Shown piece after piece: positions 59,522-64,000 of a stretch of DNA of 64,000 bases. Location of the stretch: the NCBI GenBank assembly GCA_965279595.1, contig OZ257246.1, positions 868,001-932,000 of the forward strand, read 5' to 3'. Each line of letters opens with the position of its first letter. The first letter of the stretch is position 1. Both the position numbers and the translations under genes were made by a program. The notes under the pieces were generated by a model. That model saw nothing but the letters and a program-made list of their open reading frames with translations. It searched no databases and was not told where the DNA came from. Origin of the DNA: CAIKLP01 sp965279595. GTDB taxonomy: Bacteria; Bacteroidota; Bacteroidia; Sphingobacteriales; Sphingobacteriaceae.

Positions 59522-61012
59522 TTAATCTTTGTTTAATTGGTAGATACGAAAGCTTCCAACTTGCTTTATTTCTTTATCAATATAATTTAATATTTCTTGA
59601 TTGTTATTTATACTACTGTCATTTGAAATTAAATATTCAGCACCTCTATCAATAGCATCTTTTAGGTAAGTCTTATTGTTGTTTTTCATCCAGAGTAAAT
59701 CAGAAGTATTATCAAAACCAAACCCTTTTTTCTCTAAAAAGTAAAAGTAAATACAACCAGAAATATCTGGACCAACAACGCAAAGTGAATTTTTAGGAAT
59801 GGCATTAATTAATTCTATTCTGCTTCCATTTTCGTAAAGTTCAAATGGAATTCCAGGGTCAGCCTTAGTCCAACGAGCTGGAATAATTCTAACACTTGCT
59901 AAAAGTGGTTGAGCAAAAAGTAAAATTATTAAAAGTGTTGTTAATTTTTGTGATTTAAATAATTCTTTACTAGCATAAGCGATAATCAAAAACAATATTG
60001 GCAAGTATGGCATCATATAATAAGAGTGCACATTCATTTGTCCGAGCTCAATTATATGATATGCCCATAATGCAATTGACCAGACTAACAATGGTAGAAA
60101 CCATTTTGAGTTCCATTTTTTATTTTTGAAGAAGTAGAAAATTCCAATTAATAAGAGTGCAAATGCTGCAAAGTTTAAAAGCAATTCAGGCAAGTCACTT
60201 GTTAAATTTTTGATAATAGTTTGAATGCCCAATTGAAAATTAGCAATGGGTTTAAAAGTTAGTCCAAAATCTGCTAGTCCGCTGCTTTTGATAAGTTGGA
60301 TCGATCTAAAATACCATGCCAGCGTTAAACCTACAGAAGTAAATGCGTAAACAATTAAGAGCAGCCATTTCTTGCCTATTAATTTCCAATTCTGCATCAA
60401 ATAGGTAGCAATAAAAAAACCAACGGCTAAAAACTGTAACTTAGTTAGACCAGCGAGTGTAATTAGAAAAAGAGATAATATAAACTGGTTAAACTTTCCA
60501 TTCTCTATCCAATTTATAAAAAGGTATAATCCCCAAACTGAAGCAGAAAGTGCTAAAATATCGGGCAGGGCAGTAAATCCGAAATAGAATAATTCGGAAC
60601 TGAAACAATAACTTATTGCCGCAGTAGCAGCAGCAATGGGTGATTGAAACAATTTTAAAGTCAATAAATACATTCCAATGATGCCAAAGGAACTTATGAG
60701 CAGAGAAATGAGACGATGAACCCAATTGAATTCTCCAAAAATCTGATAAGCCAAGGCAACAATAAATTCATAAGAAGGGAATTGCATGCCAGTTACACCA
60801 TCCGTATCCAAACGCCTATCAACACGAGGGTTTAGGATGTCCATATCTTCTTGATAGAAATTTCGGGCCACAGCTAAAGTATTTGCTTGACGCCAAACGT
60901 GAACACTTCGTGGTGGTAAGTTGATAAAAGGTAAATGAATTAACAAATTCAAAATCAAGCAAATAGCAAGTATTAGCTTTTTGTTTATTAAGATTTCGAT
61001 GATTTTCTTCAT
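59522..61012 (-). CDS. Membrane glycosyltransferase, GT39/ArnT-like (polyprenyl-phosphate sugar dependent)
   Basis: A 496-residue multi-pass protein with about eleven hydrophobic helices. I chose the ATG at 61012, which begins MKKIIEIL before the first helix; an in-frame ATG at 61054 adds 14 residues. The first periplasmic loop has RQANTLAVARNFYQEDMDIL and a DTDGVTGMQFPSYEFIVAL segment, typical of the PMT/ArnT/DUF2029-like group, which adds sugars from lipid carriers to proteins or lipids. The C-terminus is a soluble domain (NSLCVVGPDISGCIYFYF). Substrate unknown; the neighbours give no clue. Confidence 0.85.
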   Translation of the reverse strand: MKKIIEILINKKLILAICLILNLLIHLPFINLPPRSVHVWRQANTLAVARNFYQEDMDILNPRVDRRLDTDGVTGMQFPSYEFIVALAYQIFGEFNWVHRLISLLISSFGIIGMYLLTLKLFQSPIAAATAAISYCFSSELFYFGFTALPDILALSASVWGLYLFINWIENGKFNQFILSLFLITLAGLTKLQFLAVGFFIATYLMQNWKLIGKKWLLLIVYAFTSVGLTLAWYFRSIQLIKSSGLADFGLTFKPIANFQLGIQTIIKNLTSDLPELLLNFAAFALLLIGIFYFFKNKKWNSKWFLPLLVWSIALWAYHIIELGQMNVHSYYMMPYLPILFLIIAYASKELFKSQKLTTLLIILLFAQPLLASVRIIPARWTKADPGIPFELYENGSRIELINAIPKNSLCVVGPDISGCIYFYFLEKKGFGFDNTSDLLWMKNNNKTYLKDAIDRGAEYLISNDSSINNNQEILNYIDKEIKQVGSFRIYQLNKD

Positions 61013-61085
61013 AATATTGGATTCGGGGTAAATATACGAATTCCACATTTCCACATTTTTATAGTCAAATATCTAAGTCAAAGCA

Positions 61086-61136
61086 TTGTACTTTACAATA
61101 AATAGGCTATCTTTGCCCTCCCTCAATGAATGAGGG
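61086..61136 (+). promoter_or_regulatory. rplM promoter and 5'-terminal leader hairpin
   Basis: TTG (61086-61088), a 19-nt spacer, TATCTTTG (61108-61115), then CCCT and a hairpin CCCTCA, loop ATGAA, TGAGGG (61120-61136). The ATG is at 61174. The box and following bases match the rpsP promoter over 15 nt with the same spacer. Together they drive rplM-rpsI-rpsB and probably tsf. Confidence 0.7.
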
Positions 61137-61173
61137 TAAGTTAAAACAATATAAATCAAATAGTTAAAGACAA

Positions 61174-61617
61174 ATGAATACGTTAAGTTACAAAACTGTC
61201 TCTGCTAACAGCAAAACTGTTACAAAAGAATGGGTCGTAGTCGACGCCAATGCAGAGATTTTGGGGCGCCTAAGCTCTAAGATAGCGTTTATCTTAAGAG
61301 GCAAACACAAGGCAAATTTCACCCCGCACGTAGACTGTGGAGATAACGTAATTGTTATCAATGCAGACAAGGTAAGGTTTACGGGAAACAAGTTCGAAGA
61401 AAAAGAATATGTTTCTTATACCGGATATCCAGGTGGACAGAAGTTTATCTCTCCGAAGGATTTAATGGCGAAACACCCAACGCGCGTTGTTGAAAAGGCA
61501 GTACGCGGGATGCTTCCTAAAAATAAATTAGGAAACAAAGTGTTCAAAAATTTACATGTTTATGCAGGGGCAGAACACCCACATGCTGCACAAACTCCTA
61601 AAACCATTAAATTTTAA
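61174..61617 (+). CDS. rplM: 50S ribosomal protein L13 (uL13)
   Basis: Early-assembly protein of the large subunit. The 147-residue protein has WVVVDANAEILGRLSSKIA (near 20-38), LRGKHKANFTPHVDCGDNVIVINA, GYPGGQ and MLPKNKLGNKVFKNLHVYAGAEHPHAAQ. Length is normal. It leads the rplM-rpsI pair found in nearly all bacteria; rpsI begins 6 bp downstream. Confidence 0.98.
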   Translation: MNTLSYKTVSANSKTVTKEWVVVDANAEILGRLSSKIAFILRGKHKANFTPHVDCGDNVIVINADKVRFTGNKFEEKEYVSYTGYPGGQKFISPKDLMAKHPTRVVEKAVRGMLPKNKLGNKVFKNLHVYAGAEHPHAAQTPKTIKF

Positions 61618-61623
61618 TTAGAG

Positions 61624-62010
61624 ATGACGACAATAAACACATCGGGTAGAAGAAAAACAGCCGTTGCCCGCATCTATTTAATAGAAGGTAACGGAGTGAT
61701 CACCGTAAACGGAAAGGATTATAAAGAATATTTTCCTACACTTCCATTACAATTTATCGTTAACCAATCATTACAAGTATCTGATTTATTAGGTAAGTAT
61801 GACATTACAGTTAATGTAAATGGTGGTGGTATTACAGGACAAGCAGAAGCAGTACGTTTAGCGATTGCTAAAGCGATTGTTGAAAAAGATCCAGAAAAGA
61901 AACCTGCATTGAAAGCGAAGAGTTTAATGACACGTGATAGCCGTATGGTTGAGCGTAAGAAACCAGGTCGCAAGAAAGCAAGAAAAAGATTTCAATTTAG
62001 TAAACGTTAA
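61624..62010 (+). CDS. rpsI: 30S ribosomal protein S9 (uS9)
   Basis: Its C-terminal tail contacts the P-site tRNA. The 128 residues show GRRKTAVARIYL (8-19), VNGKDYKEYFP, VNGGGITGQAEAVRLAIAKAI, SLMTRDSRMVERKKPGRKKARKRFQFSKR-type basic end (final KR as expected). Gap to rplM 6 bp, to rpsB 20 bp. Confidence 0.98.
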   Translation: MTTINTSGRRKTAVARIYLIEGNGVITVNGKDYKEYFPTLPLQFIVNQSLQVSDLLGKYDITVNVNGGGITGQAEAVRLAIAKAIVEKDPEKKPALKAKSLMTRDSRMVERKKPGRKKARKRFQFSKR

Positions 62011-62015
62011 TTTTT

Positions 62016-62020
62016 GGAGG
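62016..62020 (+). promoter_or_regulatory. Strong Shine-Dalgarno sequence before rpsB
   Basis: GGAGG followed by A lies 10 nt before the rpsB ATG. Nearly all other genes here have A/T-rich leaders without such a motif, so this one stands out. Confidence 0.7.
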
Positions 62021-62030
62021 ACATTAAACA

Positions 62031-62840
62031 ATGGCACGTACTACATATCAAGACTTATTAGACGCTGGTGTTCATTTTGGACACTTAACGCGCAAATGGA
62101 ATCCAAAAATGGCTCCGTACATTTTCATGGAGAAAAATGGAATCCACATTATCGATTTGAATAAAACCTTAGTAAAGGTTGAAGAGGCAGCATCTGCAAT
62201 CAAACAAATCGTTAAATCAGGAAGAAAAGTTTTATTCGTTGCGACGAAAAAACAAGCTAAAGATATCGTTGCAGAACATGCAAGATCAGTAAATATGCCT
62301 TACGTAACCGAGCGTTGGTTAGGTGGTATGTTGACAAACTTTGCAACTGTTCGTAAGTCTATCAAAAAGATGACTAACATCGATAAGTTCACTAAAGATG
62401 GTACTTATGACATCCTTTCTAAAAAGGAAAAATTAATGATCTCTCGTGATCGTATTAAATTAGAAAGAGTGTTAGGTGGTATTTCGGATTTAAACCGTTT
62501 ACCTGCTGCATTATTTTTAATTGATGTTAAGAAAGAACACATTGCGGTTACTGAAGCTATCAAATTAAACATTCCAACTTTTGCAATGGTAGATACCAAT
62601 TCAGATCCTGGAAATATTGATTTTACAATTCCTGCAAATGATGACGCAACTAAATCAATTTCATTAATCACTGGTATCATTACCAAAGCGATTGAAGAAG
62701 GTTTAGAAGAGCGTAAACGTGAGCGTGAAGAAGAAGCTGAAAAAGAAGGAGCAGCAGCGAAAGTTGCAGCAGAAAAATCTGAAGCAGAAAAACCAGCAAG
62801 AAAAAGAAAAGAAGAATCTACTGAGAAATCAGCAGAGTAA
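62031..62840 (+). CDS. rpsB: 30S ribosomal protein S2 (uS2)
   Basis: The 269-residue protein has the S2 signature LLDAGVHFGHLTRKWNPKM (near 9-27), the KQAKDIVAEHA block, YVTERWLGGMLTNFATVRKSI, LPAALFLIDVKKEHIAVTEA and TFAMVDTNSDPGNIDFTIPANDDA. The tail (about 225-269) is a charged low-complexity extension of Glu, Lys and Ala, longer than in E. coli (241). It is the third gene after rplM-rpsI and precedes tsf. Confidence 0.98.
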   Translation: MARTTYQDLLDAGVHFGHLTRKWNPKMAPYIFMEKNGIHIIDLNKTLVKVEEAASAIKQIVKSGRKVLFVATKKQAKDIVAEHARSVNMPYVTERWLGGMLTNFATVRKSIKKMTNIDKFTKDGTYDILSKKEKLMISRDRIKLERVLGGISDLNRLPAALFLIDVKKEHIAVTEAIKLNIPTFAMVDTNSDPGNIDFTIPANDDATKSISLITGIITKAIEEGLEERKREREEEAEKEGAAAKVAAEKSEAEKPARKRKEESTEKSAE

Positions 62841-62846
62841 TTAAAT

Positions 62847-62914
62847 AAAGGTTAAAGGGTTAAGTGTTCAAAGGATCAACAACCTTTAAGCGCGATACCG
62901 TTTAACCTTTTTCA
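62847..62914 (+). promoter_or_regulatory. Attenuator-like element between rpsB and tsf
   Basis: AAAGGTTAAA (62847-62856) pairs with TTTAACCTTT (62901-62910), followed by T residues, like a terminator with a long loop. A competing 7-bp stem, TTAAAGG (62852-62858) with CCTTTAA (62883-62889), uses part of the same left arm, so both cannot form at once. This is the usual layout of an attenuator. No ligand or leader peptide is evident. Confidence 0.5.
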
Positions 62915-62942
62915 TTTTAAAAGAAATTATAAAAAACATACT

Positions 62943-63785
62943 ATGTCTACAGTAACTATTAGCGCAGCTGATGTAAATAAATTAAGATTACAAACAGGCG
63001 CTGGAATGATGGATTGCAAAAAAGCTTTAACAGAATCAAATGGTGATTTTGAAGCTGCAGTTGATTACTTAAGAAAAAAAGGTGCTAAAGTTGCAGCAAG
63101 TCGTCAAGACCGCGATGCAGCTGAAGGTGCAGTAATTGCGAAAACTACAGCTGATGGCAAAAGAGGTATTATTATTGAATTAAATTGTGAAACAGATTTC
63201 GTTGCAAAAAATTCAAACTTTGTTGATTTTGCAAATTCAATTGCTGATTTAGCAATTGAAAAAAATCCCGCAACAATTGAAGAATTAGTTTCATTAACAT
63301 TAGATGGTGTTAAATTATCTGATGCAATTTTAGATCAAACAGGAAAAATTGGTGAGAAAATAGGGGTATCTAAATATGAAATCTTAACTGCAGAAAAAGT
63401 TGTTGCATATATTCATGCTGGTAACCGTTTAGGTGTATTAGTTGCAATGAATTCTGATGCAGCTGGTAAAGCAAATGATGCTGGTAAAGATGTGGCAATG
63501 CAAATTGCTGCTATGAACCCTGTAGCAGTTGATAAAGATGGTGTTGATGCAAATATTATCGAAAGAGAAATTGAAATTGCAAAAGATCAAATTCGTGCAG
63601 AAGGAAAACCAGAAGAAATGGTAGAGAAAATTGCAGTAGGAAAATTGAACAAGTTCTACAAAGATTCAACTTTGTTAAACCAAGAGTTTGTGAAAGACAG
63701 CTCTAAGTCAGTTGCCCAAATGCTAAATGATATTGAAAAGGGACTAACAGTAAGCGCATTTAAGCGTGTCGTATTAGGAGCCTAA
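62943..63785 (+). CDS. tsf: Elongation factor Ts
   Basis: Nucleotide-exchange factor for EF-Tu. The 280-residue protein has VNKLRLQTGAGMMDCKKAL (11-29) and the UBA-like start, AVDYLRKKGAKVAASRQDRDAAEG, the ELNCETDFVAKNSNF core (near 80-94), VAYIHAGNRLGVLVAMN and DVAMQIAAMNP. Length is normal. It lies 102 bp after rpsB, with an attenuator-like element in the gap, and is followed by a strong terminator. Confidence 0.98.
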   Translation: MSTVTISAADVNKLRLQTGAGMMDCKKALTESNGDFEAAVDYLRKKGAKVAASRQDRDAAEGAVIAKTTADGKRGIIIELNCETDFVAKNSNFVDFANSIADLAIEKNPATIEELVSLTLDGVKLSDAILDQTGKIGEKIGVSKYEILTAEKVVAYIHAGNRLGVLVAMNSDAAGKANDAGKDVAMQIAAMNPVAVDKDGVDANIIEREIEIAKDQIRAEGKPEEMVEKIAVGKLNKFYKDSTLLNQEFVKDSSKSVAQMLNDIEKGLTVSAFKRVVLGA

Positions 63786-63793
63786 TTTATTTA

Positions 63794-63823
63794 TCCCCCC
63801 GCTTAAACGGGGGGATTTTTTTT
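63794..63823 (+). terminator. Terminator of the rplM-rpsI-rpsB-tsf operon
   Basis: TCCCCCCG, loop CTTAAA, CGGGGGGA, then an 8-base T-run, starting 8 bp after the tsf stop. Confidence 0.93.
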
Positions 63824-63858
63824 GCTCATTTTTTACTCAATTGTATTAAAATGACTGT

Positions 63859-63866
63859 TATCTTTG
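63859..63866 (+). promoter_or_regulatory. Candidate pyrH -7 promoter box
   Basis: TATCTTTG, exact -7 match, 31 bp before the pyrH ATG. A TTG at 63841-63843 leaves only 15 nt of spacer, shorter than the others here. Confidence 0.45.
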
Positions 63867-63897
63867 AATGTTCTTCATTAACTCCAATTATCCAATT

Positions 63898-64000
63898 ATG
63901 AAATATAAAAGAATTCTATTGAAATTAAGTGGCGAATCATTAATGGGTTCAAAACAATATGGAATTGATACTGCAATGGTTCATCAGTATGCAGTGGATA
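63898..64000 (+). CDS. pyrH: Uridylate kinase, 5' end only
   Basis: Makes UDP from UMP and ATP. Only the first 34 residues are in the window. They begin MKYKRILLKLSGESLMG, the characteristic start of bacterial PyrH with the ATP-binding KLSGE loop, and run on to the window edge without a stop. The gene order tsf-pyrH is common in bacteria. A terminator and a separate -7 box precede it, so it is probably transcribed on its own here. Confidence 0.93.
   Translation, partial: MKYKRILLKLSGESLMGSKQYGIDTAMVHQYAVD

Noticed and set aside
1..64000. tRNA, rRNA genes, insertion sequences and prophage
   Set aside because: No cloverleaf-like sequence, rRNA segment, transposase, integrase or terminal inverted repeats were recognised.

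Overview
The window is a gene-dense stretch of a low-GC Bacteroidota chromosome. The evidence is several proteins with C-terminal type IX secretion (T9SS) sorting domains, a CarboxypepD_reg-plus-plug TonB receptor, the Bacteroidota -7 promoter element TAnnTTTG ahead of several genes, almost no Shine-Dalgarno sequences, and lineage-typical families (DUF4175, the 'PTGGPKD' Big_5-type lipoprotein, OmpA with thrombospondin-3 repeats). The order or genus cannot be fixed from the sequence alone.

Layout, left to right. 0-1.4 kb: the end of cdsA, then psd (phospholipid synthesis) and a small Cys/Lys-rich secreted protein. 1.4-6.9 kb, minus strand: an MscS channel coupled to an amino-acid dehydrogenase, then the ribosomal/tRNA cluster rpsP-rimM-(secreted carboxypeptidase-regulatory-like protein)-trmD-rplS. 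7-17.3 kb: a T9SS choice-of-anchor protein, ffh, rmuC, an acyltransferase, and a TonB receptor paired with a T9SS esterase. 17.3-21.9 kb: thiL-nadB divergent from nadA-gamma carbonic anhydrase, so the first two steps of de novo NAD synthesis flank a 0.4-kb structured spacer. 21.9-25.5 kb: an outer-membrane-type lipoprotein and mnmG.

25.5-27 kb holds no convincing gene. It opens with two near-perfect parS (ParB-binding) sites just upstream of mnmG, which suggests the chromosome's centromere/origin region. 27-46 kb is filled by two paralogous giant secreted proteins (3409 and 2862 residues) built from parallel beta-helix blocks, Ig-like tandem repeats, a PKD domain and a T9SS sorting domain. 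An Lrp/AsnC regulator follows.

47-56 kb, mostly minus strand: an NAD(P)-binding protein, ybeY and a DUF4175 coiled-coil membrane protein; a plus-strand MBL-fold/rhodanese sulfur enzyme; and a compact operon of an RsmI-like methyltransferase, rarA, an ATP-grasp enzyme and a periplasmic thioredoxin. 56-61 kb: an OmpA-family protein, an aminotransferase and a GT39-like membrane glycosyltransferase. 61-64 kb: the translation operon rplM-rpsI-rpsB-tsf, then the start of pyrH.

The most interesting observations are the paired parS sites, the giant T9SS protein pair beside them, three ribosomal-protein transcripts (rplM, rpsP, rplS) that each appear to start with a hairpin 4-5 nt after the -7 box, and an attenuator-like pair of mutually exclusive hairpins between rpsB and tsf. 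All function calls are by recognition of motifs and family features in the sequence; no database search was possible.
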